NCBI RefSeq assembly: GCF_018446385.1
Contig: NC_055991.1
Span: 97,695,712 to 97,759,711 of the forward strand
Reading direction: 5' to 3'
DNA length: 64,000 bases
Source: Zingiber officinale
Taxonomy: Eukaryota > Streptophyta > Magnoliopsida > Zingiberales > Zingiberaceae
Part shown: one piece after another, positions 45,190 through 58,020 of the stretch
How positions within the stretch are numbered: the stretch's first letter is position 1
How the letters are laid out: the number at the start of each line of letters is the position of its first letter
The notes under the pieces: model-generated
Told to the model about the DNA's origin: nothing
Seen by the model: the letters and a program-made list of their open reading frames with translations, nothing else
The model's database searches: none
Program-made: the position numbers and the translations under genes

Positions 45190-46410
45190 AAGTTCAATAT
45201 CAACCTCAGCAAGCAAACCCTCATCTAGATCAACATTAATCGAGTAATTGTGTAAAATACAATAACAGAGAATAATTTATTTTTGTGTTTTAATTCCATA
45301 ATATGGTTCCATTGAACTTCTTATGATAGCAAATCTTTTCTTAATGACTCCAAAAGCTCTTTCAATTGCATTGCACAAAGAAGAATGTCGAAGATTAAAT
45401 AACTCCCGAGCATTTCATGGTGGATTATGACTATATTCTTTCAAATGATAATGTTCTCCTCGATGGTGTAATAAGACTGTTTTTTAACATGAATCCAGCA
45501 TCAACAAGATAGTATTTCCTAACAAAAAAATTATGTGTTATTAAATTATAAAAGTATGAAAAGTATAATCACAATATATGTCATTTAATTTACTTTATGA
45601 AATTTTAAGACAATCTTGTCTGGTTAATGTATTTTTTATTATTCTCGAGTCGGATGTTGTTCCTTCCCACCCGACTAAGACATTAGTGAATTTCAAATCA
45701 AATGTGCATATTGCTAAAACATTTTGAGTTGGAAAATCCTTTCCACCACGAAACTTTGGGGCATCAATGGGAGAAATTTTAACACGAATATGTGTTCCAT
45801 CTATTGCTCCAACACAATCCTGATATACCATATCTAAATTATTAATGATTTTGAATATATAGATATGCAGCTGTACTAGTCAAAAAATAAGAAAAATATT
45901 TTTACCTTAAAAAATGGGTAGAATCTATTGTTATTAAAGATTCCCGAAGGAATTTATGACCCATCCAGTTGATTGAGAAATTTATCTTCTAATTCCATTA
46001 TAGCTTTTAAAACATTATGGAAATGATGACTCACTATTTCTCCTAATCGATAGAAAAAGAAGCCAATTGCACAATTTGTAACATTGTGACCTAGCAAATA
46101 GAGTGATTTTGCTACTTGTTCTTCCAAGTGATTCTTGTTGTAGATCATAAACCACCTTCTTTGACTGAAAGATTACACAATTCCACAAATGTATATTACG
46201 ATATTGATCATTAGTTAGTACTTTTGTCATTAATTCATTTCATACACGTTCTCCTTCTAACTGTACAACATGAGGAATTTGACTATTTTGTTTGTGCCTA
46301 TTTTGTGCATACCAAGTTGTAACTAAACAAACAACCTATGCCGATGTGAGTTGATGCATACGATGCAACTTAATGAAATCATTACGTTTACTATTTTCAT
46401 CACCCATCTA
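45190..46410 (-). pseudogene. PIF/Harbinger DDE transposase, degenerate
   Basis: Read right to left. An N-terminal segment with HNVTNCAIGFFFYRLGEIVS lies at about 46110-45960. A probable intron at about 45910-45840 is followed by the catalytic-core segment CVGAIDGTHIRVKI (first catalytic Asp) and FPTQNVLAICTFDLKFTNV, with VGWEGTTSDSRI, at 45830-45595. The last part at about 45540-45190 holds NLRHSSLCNAIERAFGVIKK, the end of the DDE domain. Stops and frameshifts in the first and last parts abolish function. It resembles plant HARBI1-like transposases. Confidence 0.8.
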
Positions 46411-47821
46411 CAATCAAATAAATGAAAAAAATAAATAAATTATAAATAGGTAATATCTATGATTTAAACCATGACAACTTTAGTCTTACCTCAAAAACAC
46501 ATCAATATAAGCACACATACAAAATAGATAGAATAAGCACACATATTACCTTTGCTTGATTGTTGGATCAATAGTTTCATAACTCAGTTTAACATATGAA
46601 ATTTAAAGATAAAGAATTTATGTTTACTGATGTCGTATTAAGTTTAGTGCGCAAAGATTCAATAACCACTCATGCCTAAGCTAAGATAAAAAATTTGAAG
46701 ATCTATTTTGAAGGGAAGATGACATCTTGAGGTTTGTGGAAGAACAAATCCAACAAGTTTGAAGTTATGTCTTAGCCTTTACTTCAATTTCCTTGAGAGT
46801 CCACATGATGACCTCATTCTTGATTGTGTTGCTAGAATCAGGCTTTAGATAAACTAGATATTTTTTAGAACATACTATGTTCTATTAATGTGGGACTCTC
46901 ACTGTTCCTTATTTTAGATTCTGTTGCTTGTTTTGATGTTTATTACTACCTCCTGTCACCCCCTCTTCTACTACTTTGTTACATTTGTATGTTAAGATCC
47001 CTTGTTAAACTGTATTGTATACCAAATCTATGTATCTTCTTCTTATTTGATTAAGATTTTAGAGGTAGGTCCACTTCCTCAAAAACATTCAAATTACTTT
47101 GAAATTTATAATGTGTTTCTGACGTTCCTCTTTGCTAAAGTTAAGCATGACTATTATACCTTCATAAATGTGAATCTTTCAAAATTTGACTTTTTGGATT
47201 AGGTTTGATACATCAACATCAAAATTGATAAAAATTTTCATGTTAAAGTTTTTGTATGTATAATTTGTAAGCAAATTTCATGACTATATGACATGATAAC
47301 AATGTGAACTTATATCATCGAGCATTGACCACCAGTGAAAATAAGAAGAAGCAAAAAAGCAAAAAGTGCTACACAGTAGATAATAGAAGTAGAAGTAGAA
47401 GAAGAAGAAGAAGAAGAAAAGATTAGGGTTACCTGCCTTTGGAGAGATATGCCGCAAGGGCCGGCGCCGACATCAATGTCGTGGAGTGCAAGAAGTTGTG
47501 TAGTTGCCTAGTTGGGCGGTGGAACGAGGAAGATGAAGCAATGGTGCAACAAGAGGAATAAAAGAAACCTAAAATAACACTTGAAAATTAATATTAAAAA
47601 TAAGGATAAAATTGGAATAAAAGTCTTCTTAATTCTCCTTACCCTTCCTTACACCCCAATATGGGGTGTAAGCAAATCTTCTATTTTATAGGTAAGAAAG
47701 GTTAAAGCTTACCCTTCCTTACTTTTTCTTTCTTTAGCTTACCCCCCCACCCCCCCCAAACAAGGTTAAAAAATTTTATCCCCTTTATTTCCCCTTCCCT
47801 CACCTGCTCTCAAACATAGGG
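46411..47821 (-). other. Harbinger 5' non-coding region and terminus
   Basis: Includes a GAA-rich microsatellite at about 47380-47420. A minus-strand ATG near 47470 (MSAPALAAYLSK) ends at a donor AG/GTAACC and could be the start of the transposase transcript. C-runs lie at 47744-47759 near the right terminus. Confidence 0.45.
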
Positions 47822-47824
47822 TTA

Positions 47825-48868
47825 GTTGATTAAGCCAGCTACCACATCTGTTGCTTCATTTGGTTTGGCCGCCAATTGCATCATCTAATTGACCACTTTG
47901 CACGTTCGGATTGATTAAACCGGATAAGCTATGCAGTTCAAACTTTATCTCCTTGTTACATTGCTGGTTGACCAACTTGATTGGAGCTACAAGATCAATA
48001 AAATCTACATTGTGTAGAATTTTATTATTCACCAATCTTTTTAGTTTTTTTATATGTAACCCAAACACTTACGCCACAAGTAAGTTGTATTTTTATTAAG
48101 CACATTATGCTTAATTCTAATATTTTGGTACACAATAAGAAATCAACAAATTAATCATTAAGTTTCCACATACTCCATAACCAATAAGTCTAGAATATAT
48201 AAACTGAAATAACCATTTCCAAAATCAAAATCAAAATCAAAACCATAAATATTAGGTTTTGAAAGGGAAATAAGGTTCAAGGTACATAAAAAGTCTCTAA
48301 TAGATTTAAATGTCAACTATTAAGACCAAACGACAAGTTTCGATGCCTTTAAATGGAGCCTTCAAACAATTTTCCATAAATTTTTAGTTTGGTTTGTGAC
48401 TTGAGTTGTAAAGATCCTCACATTGTATTGGATATATGAGTAGCGACACTAAAATGAAGGTACCAAGTATTGTGAGGAGTAACAATTAAGTTTCGTTCAA
48501 AACAAATATAAGTATTGAATATACCCTTTTTTTTTTTTTAACTAAATCTTGAGTTTAGGTCAATTCTTTTAATAGTGTCATTCTTTCTTATGTAAATGAC
48601 ATTTGTTATCATTGTGTTCTTTTTTTTATTAGCTCGAGAAGCATTAACAAGCCTTTTTTTTCTTAAAGTTTTTGACGTTTGCTTTCATTATTTACTAACT
48701 CCTTCAATAACGAGGTTGATGGAATCACTTCTCAAATTTTCAAGTCTATTCTCTCTTGAATAAGCTTATTGTCAATTCATTAACATTCCATTTTCCTTAA
48801 TAATGTTATAGTTAATTTGAAAAATATCATATTCAAGAGGAAATTAGTTTAGTAGAAACCAAACTATT
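47825..48868. other. Intergenic DNA, no gene seen
   Basis: AT-rich, with short poly-T and AAAATC microsatellite tracts. Nothing recognised on either strand. Confidence 0.5.
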
Positions 48869-49375
48869 GTAGGATCAAAAGAAGTACTAGATTTTTTTTT
48901 TTTTTGAGGGGGGGAATACTATTGCCTTTTTTCGCTTTTCAGAAAACTAAAGAGATAACACAACGAAAATAAGATAGAACATAAACAATGCTAAGATAAT
49001 TTCTTTTTTACTTTGTTCATATCCCGACGACTGGCTGTCCAACGCCTGCACTCGCTGAGTGTTTTCATTGGACAATTAACTAATAGCACAAAAGTTTACA
49101 AAAGATACTAAATTTAAAATACAATTAAATAAACTAAGTATACCAACAACTTAAAGTAGAAGCTTAAGCGTGCTCATCAGGGCAACATATCGGCATTGTA
49201 GTGGAATTTCAAAGTAGCATGAAAGTTGTTTGTGCGTAGAAAGTGATGTTTGAAGGTTGCTGGTCAACGCTGCCTATATAGCTTGATCTAGGCACCTCAA
49301 TCCCCTTTGAGGTGCCTCTATTCAGAGTCAATATAATCTGATCCAATCTCGATGCAACTTATCCACATTGATGTG
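48869..49375 (-). repeat. Copia LTR fragment (family 2), minus orientation
   Basis: Begins TGTAGGATCAAAAGAAG and matches 61204 onward over about 260 bases and, more loosely, 52116 onward. It has a perfect hairpin AGGCACCTCAA/TTGAGGTGCCT at 49290-49317 and TATATAG near 49274. The right end is uncertain; it seems to abut gypsy-like DNA. Confidence 0.6.
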
Positions 49376-52115
49376 GTGATGTGTGTAGATTATACCTATT
49401 TTTAAGTATTGTTTAGCATATATCTTTTTTTTACATTTCATGAGCATGATTTGCATTCGCACACCCTATTTCTATGTGATTTCATTACTTTTACTCTTTT
49501 AATTTGAAGAACTACTCTTTGCTTATTTTTTGTTGGAACCTTGATCACTGGCTAGGAGGGGGGGGGGAGGGGGTAGGGGGGGGGGTGAATAGATAGTTAC
49601 TAACTTTATTCACTTTCCTATACTTGTTAGCGTAGTGGAAATACAACCAATAAAATATGAAAGCTAACGCTAGAGATAAGAAGAAAGAAAACAAATCCTA
49701 ACATGTTTCTTTACATAGTTCGGAAATGATGCTCCTACTCTACGGCTATTCGTAAGATGAATGATCCCTCAATTCGTCGGTGGATTAGTCTCCGGAACTT
49801 TAGCTAACTCAATCCTCCTTGTCGGAGGAGGAACTTCACCACAAACTTGATCAAGAACTCTTGGATTGCTCTGAGCTTTGGAGACTCTATTAGGGGTTAA
49901 TCACCTCTAATTTTGTCACCAAAGCTAACCAATCCGAGTTCCATTATATAGAGCTTGAGAGAAAACACTCAAGTTGTATTTTCGCCACTAGTCGACTGCC
50001 ATGCTTACTAGTCTACTGGTCTCTGTGGAATTTGACCGTTACAACCTAACGACTTGATTCTAGATGACTGCTCACCATAGATCACTCGACTGGTCTTCAT
50101 GAGCTGAGCAAACAAAAATATTCTGTTCGCTCTCAGTCGACTATCCAGTTGACTGGACTAGACTAGTTGACTGGTAACTTTGCCAGTCGATTGGTAACCC
50201 TAGAACCAAAAACCCTGGAATTTCATTCTAGGTTTGCTGGTTCTTAACTACCAGTCGATTAATGAACCTTAACTTAGGGTTTTACCCTCGAGTACAATCA
50301 CTCATGCACTCATCCTTGCTTGCACAACCTTGACCTTGCCTTCTAACCTCCTTCATCAGCCTTGCGTCCCTTGGATGCTTCCTCATTCTTCATGCCTTGC
50401 CTTCAAGAACTTCCTTCAGCCTTGTTCTTGTTATCTTGTCTTCTTGTCTTCCTTTGCCAAGTCACACTTGGACTTACATGACCAAGACTCAAGCTTGGAC
50501 TTACACAAGACTTCCATGCTTGGACTTTACCTTTGCCAAGATCACACTTGGACTTTCCTTTGCACCTGTCACCTCCACACTCAATAGCGCATATCAAATA
50601 CAGATGCAAACCCTAACTTAACCCTTTGCCTAAATATCAAAATCTAAGGATACACCAATTGTTCCAATAGTTTTCATTGATATAACGTATTTTTAGAGTA
50701 AAATAGAACAAAAAGCCTTAGAACATGAATTTAGAGGAAGGAGCATTCTCTTGCCTTTCAAAAGACTATCAAATTGGAGTTTTAATCAAGGAAGACGCTC
50801 TAGCCGTGTTCCTTGACATGTGCATGTTCTTATGGATGAAATTTTGCAAAAAATAGAGCTAAAATAGAATTTAGAGCCTTTAGAATATATCGACCATGCT
50901 TTTAGGCATGTCCTTATCAAAACTATAGCTTTTCACGAGTGAATCATGGCCTGGCTGTGCCTTTTAGTAATGGCCTTGTCAGCCTTCATCCAAACTATAA
51001 ACCAAACTTCAAATTATCATAACTTTCGGTTCAATTGATTCATGGGGCATTCAACCTATCCAAACACAGATAATTTTAAGACCTATAAGTTTGGTTCAGA
51101 GTGTAAACTGAGAAAACTAGGTCCAAGGGACAAAAAAATTCATTTTAGCGGAGTCCTATAAATCTGGTATATATGGAAAACTGTAGACCAAACTTTGAAC
51201 GACTATAACTTTTGGCTTTATTTGAGACACGGACCATGTGGCCTATTAAAATGTAGATAATTTCAAGATCTATACGTTCGGTTCAAATTCTAATCCAAGA
51301 AAATCGGGTATGGTGAAAAACCTATTTTAGTTGAGCCCTATAATTCTGGTAGATCATGACAGTTTGGGGAAGGAATAAAAGGGTCAAGGAAACCCTTGTT
51401 TGGACCATCTTGAACTAGGGGGCTCTGGCCCTTCCTTGGAGAGGGTTTTCCTCCTAGGGGAAATCCTAGAGCAGCCATCTTATTCCATCAAGATGACCCA
51501 TCGACTATCGAAGCGAGGAATCCATTTAAAGACGTTGACATCACATTTATAAGTACTCTTTTCTATCTATTTCATGTATTGAGTTGTGGATTGCTATTTT
51601 CTTTGTCGCTGGGGTGTATTTCATTTGTTATGGATGTAGGAAGTAACTATGATGTGATGTTGATGTGTGAACTATGTATTTGGTCATTTCCTTATTCTAT
51701 GATATGTTTATGCCTTGTTCTTATTTAAATAAATGTATGTGTAAATGTGATGGATGATGATGGATTGGTCACCTTGTAGAGGAGAAACTCTACATTGTAT
51801 GATAGTGGATCCCTATGATAGAGGTATCCTTTAAGCAGACTTTCTAAAGTGATCCTCTTGAAAGGAGGCCAATTCACTACAAGGGGATTACTAGTTAGAA
51901 GTTAATGAGATTTTACCAATTTAATATTAGGAAGTAACTTGTGTAATCTAAACTGCATGATCGGAGGTCCCTCATGTGATAGGAGATATCCCTTTAATCG
52001 AACTTTCTAGTGTTAATTTTTTTTATTTAATACCATTGAAATTGGGGTCAGCACTCCGGTATCACCTTCACAAGTTCATATTGATAATTTGAATATATTC
52101 CCTACAAGTACATAA
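49376..52115. mobile_element. Probable Ty3/gypsy LTR-like sequence, split by a solo LTR
   Basis: Style and phrases (ATTTTTAGAGTAAAATAGA, AAACTTTGAACGACTATAAC, AAACCCTTGTTTGGACC) resemble plant Tat-like gypsy LTRs, and sequence on either side of 49531-50669 reads as one unit. No protein domain is present and the ends are not defined. This is a family impression only. Confidence 0.35.
49531..50669 (-). mobile_element. Copia-type solo LTR with hairpin units
   Basis: Ends TGTTGGAACC and TTGTTCCAATA form a short inverted repeat; flanks TTTTT and GTTTT may be a mutated target duplication. Read on the minus strand it contains the same GTCCAAG-loop-CTTGGC hairpin units as the TR-GAG LTR (for example CCAAGTGTGACTTGG near 50458-50473), plus GTCGACTGG-type inverted motifs at 49985-50200. 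The 3' end has unusually long C-runs on the minus strand (G-runs at 49557-49592). Confidence 0.65.
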
Positions 52116-52935
52116 TGTAGGATCGTTGCGCTTGAGGGAGAAGAGAGTGAATAGCGCTTGTAGATTTTTCACACATTTTTGAAAATGTTTGCGTAAGAGT
52201 TCATGCAATAGAAATATAGAAAGAAGGAAAAAGAAACCAAGCTAACACAATCAAATTTTACTTAGTTCAGAGGCTGTGATGACTCCTACTCCAAGGCCCG
52301 CGATCGTTGATCACTTTTGTTGGACAATCACTATATGTTTGAAAAATCTTTACAAATGGAGTACAAAAGTAACAAGAACAAGTATTGTAATAAAAACAAA
52401 GTTTATTGACAATAAGAGAATTTGTAGTTGGTGATCGATTGTCATAGCAATGTTTGGGCATTGTTGAATCATTCTAGAGTGGTGCGGAGCGAAAGTTGTT
52501 CTGGAAAATGATGTATCTGAGGCAGCTGGTCGAACCCTCTTTTTATAGCCGAGTTGAACATGATCCAGATCCACTAATCTCGGGATCACTGTTTGACTCA
52601 ACGTTGATCGGTTGACCGATCCTCCCTGATTGGTCGACTAATCCTTCTGAATCTTCCTAGCTTTCGGTCCAGATGCTGCTGCTTCAGATAAAAGTCTTTG
52701 TTCAGTTGACTGATCCAGCCGTTCGATCTACCGAACCTTCGACAGTCCTCTGCTTATCTGGTCTGATCAACCCTATTCGATCAGCCTGTAGTCTATCCAC
52801 TATTCTATCGATTGAACCTGAGGTTCAATCGACCGATCCCTTGGTCAAACCTTCACCGTGAGTCGATCTGATCTCTAGGGTTTGGTCGACTAATTTCGAT
52901 GTTCGATCGATCGAACAAGGTAAAAATCTCAACCT
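52116..52935 (-). repeat. Copia LTR (family 2), minus orientation
   Basis: Begins TGTAGGATCGTTGCGC, has a minus-strand TATA box TATAAAAAGAGGG (52539-52551), and carries inverted motifs such as GATCGGTTGACCGATC near 52605-52620 and TTGAACCTGAGGTTCAA near 52812-52828. The right end is approximate. No PBS or interior adjoins it, so it is a solo or truncated LTR. Confidence 0.6.
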
Positions 52936-53079
52936 GCATGATTTTTAATTGATGGATTATGTTGCTTTACCTTAAATCTACTCGTATTTATCCATGTTTA
53001 ATACTTGCATGCATGATCTTAGAGATGATCTATTTATTTCTTATACAGTCTTGACTTTGGATATCTATACTCTATATAA

Positions 53080-53455
53080 TATACATATGTAGAGCATGTA
53101 CCATAAGAGATACTATGTTGATTGAGTTAACATGATGATTATGCATATGATGTTGAGTATACACATGTTTGGTATGTACTATTAAAGATACCATGTTAAT
53201 TGAGTTAAGATGCAGATTATACATATGATATTGAGTGTACACATGTTTGGTATGTACTATAGGAGTTATCATGTTAACTGTCCATTTAAATGTTATGTGT
53301 GTACACGGGTCTGGTGTGTACTATTAGAGGAATAATGTTGATTATACCTATTATGTGTACACATGTGTCTGATATGTATTATTGGAGATAACATGATGAT
53401 TATACCTATGATGTAGGGTGTATACATGTCTGATGTGTACTATAGGTGTTGCTAC
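53080..53455. repeat. ~55-85-bp tandem repeat, about five units
   Basis: Units begin GTGTACACATGT, continue TGGTATGTACTATTGGAG and end TTGATTATACCTATGATGT. The same modules occur reversed in the interior of the gypsy element at 20690-21160, so this block probably belongs to a relative of that element in plus orientation. Sequence to about 54060 (no gene) probably belongs to it too. Confidence 0.65.
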
Positions 53456-54059
53456 TTATTGTATTTTATTAGTTAGTAGTCACCTGTTGGATTTATTCAT
53501 ACCTATAGACTTAGGTGATAGATTGATCATGTACTGAATGTACCTATGATGATGTAGTTATTACATTGCTGATGACCGTATCTGTATCATGATTACTTAT
53601 ATCATATTCATTATTGCACTTCATGCTGACGACCATTGCTCCCTTATGGTATGAGCTAGTCGTCAGTCATTTTGCTGTCCATTATGCTACTCATGGGGAG
53701 TGGTAGCTTGGAATTGGGTTCAACTTGTCTTGTTGTGCTCACTCGACCACTCAGTCATATACACTATCCGCCTCGGCCACTTGAGTGTAGTGGTATTGAC
53801 CGGTAGTATAGTTATTAGTGGTATCTAGAGATGCGAATAGGCAAAGACCCCATTGCTATGTAGTGAGAGGTAGCTACTTAGCGAATTGTGCACCTCGACT
53901 ACTTAAGAGTAGTGATATTTAGAGGATAGTACAATTGTCGTTGTCCTACTTCTTGGCCATACAGGAGTCGTGATGTTTTGAGGGGTGGGCAGGAGTGACC
54001 ATACGACATGCACGTGTATATACATATGATGCACGGTGCATCTTTCAGAGATGTTATTT

Positions 54060-55275
54060 GCATTTAATTAGTTAATTAGTATAAATTAAATAAATTGATT
54101 AATTAGGTTAAGTTAATTCTACAGATTAATTAGGTTAAGTTAATTAAATTTATTGAGTTAGATTAATTAAGTTATTTTGATTAATAAAGTTTTAATTTAA
54201 TTAATTAATTGAGTTGTATTTAATTAAGTTAATTTGATTAATTAAATTTTAATTAAATTAATTTATTGAATTAGCGATTTAGATTAATTTAAATTAATTG
54301 ATTAAAATTTAATTCAATTTCAGTTTTAATATAAGTTAATTAATTATTTTGTTTAGTATTAATTAATTAAATTTGATTAATTAAATGAATTCTGATTAAT
54401 TAATTAAAGTAGCATTATTAAGTTTAGTTTAAATTAATTAAGTTAGTTTAATTTATTTTTAATTAATTAAGTTAGATTTAAATTAAGTTTGGATTAACTA
54501 AGTTAATTAAATAGTTTACGATTAATTAATTAAATTCTATTAGTTAAATTGTTTGATTAATTAATTATTAAGTTTAGTTTGAACTAATTAAATTAGATTA
54601 ATTTATTTTTAATTAATTAAGTTAGGTTTTAAATCAAATTTGGATTACTTAAGTTAATTAATTAGTTTAGGGTTAACTAATTTGATTAATTAAGTAAATT
54701 TTATATTAATTAATTAAATAGTTATTAACTAATTTTTAATTAAATTAACTAGGTTGAATAAATTAGATTAATTAAGTAAGTTGATTTAATTAGATTAATT
54801 AGTTTGACTGGTTAATTAAATTTATTAATTTTGATTAAAAATTTCAATTAAATTAATTAAGTTTATTAAAAGTTTCAATTAAATTAATTTAGTTTGATTA
54901 AAAGTTTTAATTAGATTCAATTAATTAATTAAGTCGGATTAATTAATTTATTGAGTTTGATTAATTAGTAATTGATTTAAAATAATTAAGTTAAATTAAT
55001 TGAATTTGATTAATTAAGTAGATTAATTAAATAGGTTAGATTAATTAAATGAATCTTGTTAATTAATTTTTAATTGAATTAATTAATTAAATTGGATTAA
55101 TTAATTGTGTTTAATTAATTATTTAATGGATTAATTGAATTTGATTAATTAAGTAGATTAATTAAATAGGTTAGATTAATTAAATGAATCTTGTTAATTA
55201 ATTTTTAATTGAATTAATTAATTAAATTGGATTAATTAATTGTGTTTAATTAATTATTTAATGGATTAATTATTT
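54060..55275. repeat. TTAATTAA-rich low-complexity island
   Basis: About 1.2 kb composed almost wholly of TTAATTAA, GATTAATT and AAGTTAATT strings, nearly without C. It ends with a perfect or near-perfect 135-bp tandem duplication (54996-55130 and 55131-55265). Confidence 0.85.
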
Positions 55276-56084
55276 AAGTTGGTTCAATCAAACTGAATTT
55301 ATTGAACTTAATATCTCACCTATTTATAGATTATCAATCAGTGCGTCTTATAGATTTTTGTAAGATATTTGTGAATTTTATCGAAGTAAATTTAGTTTGA
55401 TTTCTAAAAATTATTTGACATTTGAGTTATATTCAAGTTTAATGGATTAATTTATATTCAAGTTTAACCATTGATTAGTTAAGTACTTATTTCAAGATTT
55501 AACTTCCAGGCCATGGCAAGGCTTAGGGGATTTCTTAATCGGATTAACGAACACTTTCTAAGATGAAGATGATTCAAGAGATTGAATCACTATAAAAAAA
55601 TTCTTATTCAACAACACTTAAACAACGATATGTAAAATCGTTATTTTTTTTACCTTTTTAAAATGATTTTAATAAAAATCATTGTCTTTAAGCATTATTT
55701 TTAGTCAAAAACAACGATTTGTGAACTCTTTGAGTGGTTTTTTGAATTCCCTGCCCCCCTTCGCATTTTTCTTTCCCTCTCGTCGAAATTTTTAAGCCAA
55801 AACCCTAAACACCTTCCCTTCCCAAACCCAGCCCTCTCGACCTACAATCTCTTCACTCTTCACTCTGCCGAATCCCTAAGCATCTTCGTCCAAGCCCTTT
55901 CTAGCGAACCCCTCTCTGCATACCTGTCCTCCGAACTCCTCTCCACCTAACTCCTCTATGCCAAATTTTGGAGGACTGACAAGTCTTTGGGGAAGTGAAT
56001 CTTGGAGGACTGGCAAGTCTCCGTAAACCTCTCTGCTTAACTCCTCTCCACAGCTCTCTGCTTGTTTTGAGTTTAGTGAATAGT

Positions 56085-56320
56085 GGTTTGATCTTTGTTG
56101 CTATATTAGTTTGTGGTGATCGAACAATATATAAGTTTTCAGCTTCAATATCCAATCTTGCAGAACTAGCAGGTCTTCATGTTACTTGCTTTCTGACTTG
56201 TTAGATTAGATGTAGAAGAATTCAAATTTTTATTTGTTTATTAAATTGTGATTAGCTATGTTAACTTGTGGTGACCGGACAATATATGACGTTTTAACTT
56301 CAATGTCCAACCTTATATAT
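56085..56320. repeat. Direct repeat inside the CACTA element
   Basis: Copies at about 56098-56165 and 56257-56320 share TTGTGGTGA(T/C)C, ACAATATAT and CTTCAAT(A/G)TCCAA. It is of unknown origin, possibly a duplicated intron of the captured gene. Confidence 0.6.
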
Positions 56321-56873
56321 TTTTTTTTACAAGGTAAAATGGGTTTGCTTTTTAGACATAAGCAGACCTTGATCCTTTTGAGGTTAGAAAAGTTTTATCA
56401 TGTTGCTTTGTTTGTCGTACATTTTTATTCTTGTACATTCACTTAAGGAAATATTCTTTTATTTGACTTTTAGAAATGTGATAGGGCCACAAGCTGATAT
56501 CCTGAAACATGTATAAGAATCACGACACTCATATTTAATTACATAATCAAAGTGTAAACTCACATTTTGTCCATCGCATTTCTCATGTGTTCATGTTTTG
56601 ATTTTAGTGAACAAAGGGTGTTGTTCGGCATTATAGATCTGTATATCACTAGAAGCAACCTCTAATTCTGATTGTTTTAGAATACATACAATGGTGTTGA
56701 AACAACCAAGGGCCACATATATCACTGGTTCAGTAAAATCCCATAGGATTGTTGAAAAAAAATTACATGCCTATTAAATTATGCTCTTTGCAATTGAATT
56801 CGTTAACTGTTTGCTGCCACCATATGGTAATGATTGTGGTACTATAATGAAGTCTAGTTGCATCATAATGCAG

Positions 56874-58020
56874 TAAGGGAGACTTTGAAGACCACAAAGA
56901 AGGAATTCAGTAAAACCGAAGATGATCTGAAGTCTCTCCAAAATGTTGGGCAAATAATTGGAGAGGTTCTTAGGCCACTTGATAACGAGCCTTGTGAGTA
57001 TAAACCAATTACACTTTTTGTATCATATATTATATTGTTACAAACAATTTTCTTTTTCATTTATTTTCTGAAATACAAACCAGAGTGGACATCCTATTTA
57101 TTGTTTGCATATCCTTAAATCTATTGTTTATGCATCTGTAGTTATAGCATGTATTACATGTGATTTAAATTGTAGAGATCTGGAAGATCAGTCAAGTCAA
57201 TACCTTCTGTTTCTTAGTTCTCACCCCAAATGAGTGATAGCTAAGTATGAGGACACTAATTAAGTTTCTTATTCTTTCTTTTGCACCAATTGCGATTGCC
57301 TACGATTGATTGTAAATCCTTGTTAGTCTTTGTTTTATATTAATGAATGTTTAGTTGTTAGGATTTTTTTATGAAGGGTAAAAAAAAGTTGTTATTTAAA
57401 GTGCTTTGTTTGATCAGACAATCAAGCATTTAATCATTTAAGCCTACAATGAGTTATGTAATGGCTTGAAGAGAGGTTTGAGAAACTTAAGCTCTAGATC
57501 ATTGATGTTCTTTTTATGTTGTAGTCATTGTTAAGGCAAGCAGTGGGCCTCGGTATGTTGCTGGCTGAAGGAGCAAAGTTGACAAGGAGAAGCTGACAGC
57601 TGAAATTAAGGTTAGTTTGGTAGTATAAAATTTAACTAAGTTTCTTCTTGTGTTATAACCGAATCTTGTGATTTCTCTCTCCATTTAATTGACCTTGTAA
57701 AGGGATAGAACTGTGTATATTTTACTATTATGTTATCTTATGGCCTCTTTTTAAGCTTATATTAGTAATGCAGGGAGTCCTACTATATGGTCCTCCGAGA
57801 ACTGGGAAGACATTGCTGGCTAGAGCAATTGCTAGTAATATAGATGCAAACTTTTTGAAGGTTTGCTGCTGTTTATAACTTAAAATAATTTGGTAACTAC
57901 TCTTTCCAAAATAGTAACCTTTTTCTATTCATAGGTTGTATCAAGTGCTATAATTGACAAATATATAGGTGAAAGTGCAACATTGATAAGGGAAATGTTT
58001 AGCTATGCACGTGAACAAAT
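56874..58020 (+). pseudogene. RPT4: Captured fragment of 26S proteasome ATPase RPT4, four exons
   Basis: RPT4 is one of the six AAA ATPases in the base of the proteasome regulatory particle. Recognisable exons: 56874-56993 ([25 protein letters not shown]), 57525-57610 (VKASSGPRY, SKVDKEKLTA), 57774-57860 ([20 protein letters not shown]) and 57935 to about 58019 ([20 protein letters not shown]). Introns keep GT-AG sites at most joins. The exons between KLTA and GVLLYG, and everything after the Walker A region, are missing. Damage includes TGC to TGA at the conserved Cys after GPRYV-AG and Gly to Arg in the Walker A motif. It cannot make a working ATPase. Confidence 0.9.

Larger units (their letters stand above)
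33596..47824 (-). mobile_element. PIF/Harbinger DNA transposon, decayed, with TSD TTA
   Basis: The target duplication TTA lies at 33596-33598 and 47822-47824. Inverted termini are CCTTCTGTTTGG on the left and CCCTATGTTTGA on the right (read inward), imperfect over about 25 bases. Both characteristic Harbinger genes are present on the minus strand: a DDE transposase at 45.2-46.4 kb and a Myb/SANT-like DNA-binding protein at 44.5-44.8 kb, continued at 34.25-34.76 kb. The element would be about 4.6 kb without the LTR retrotransposon inserted in it. Both genes carry stops, so it is non-autonomous now. Confidence 0.7.
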
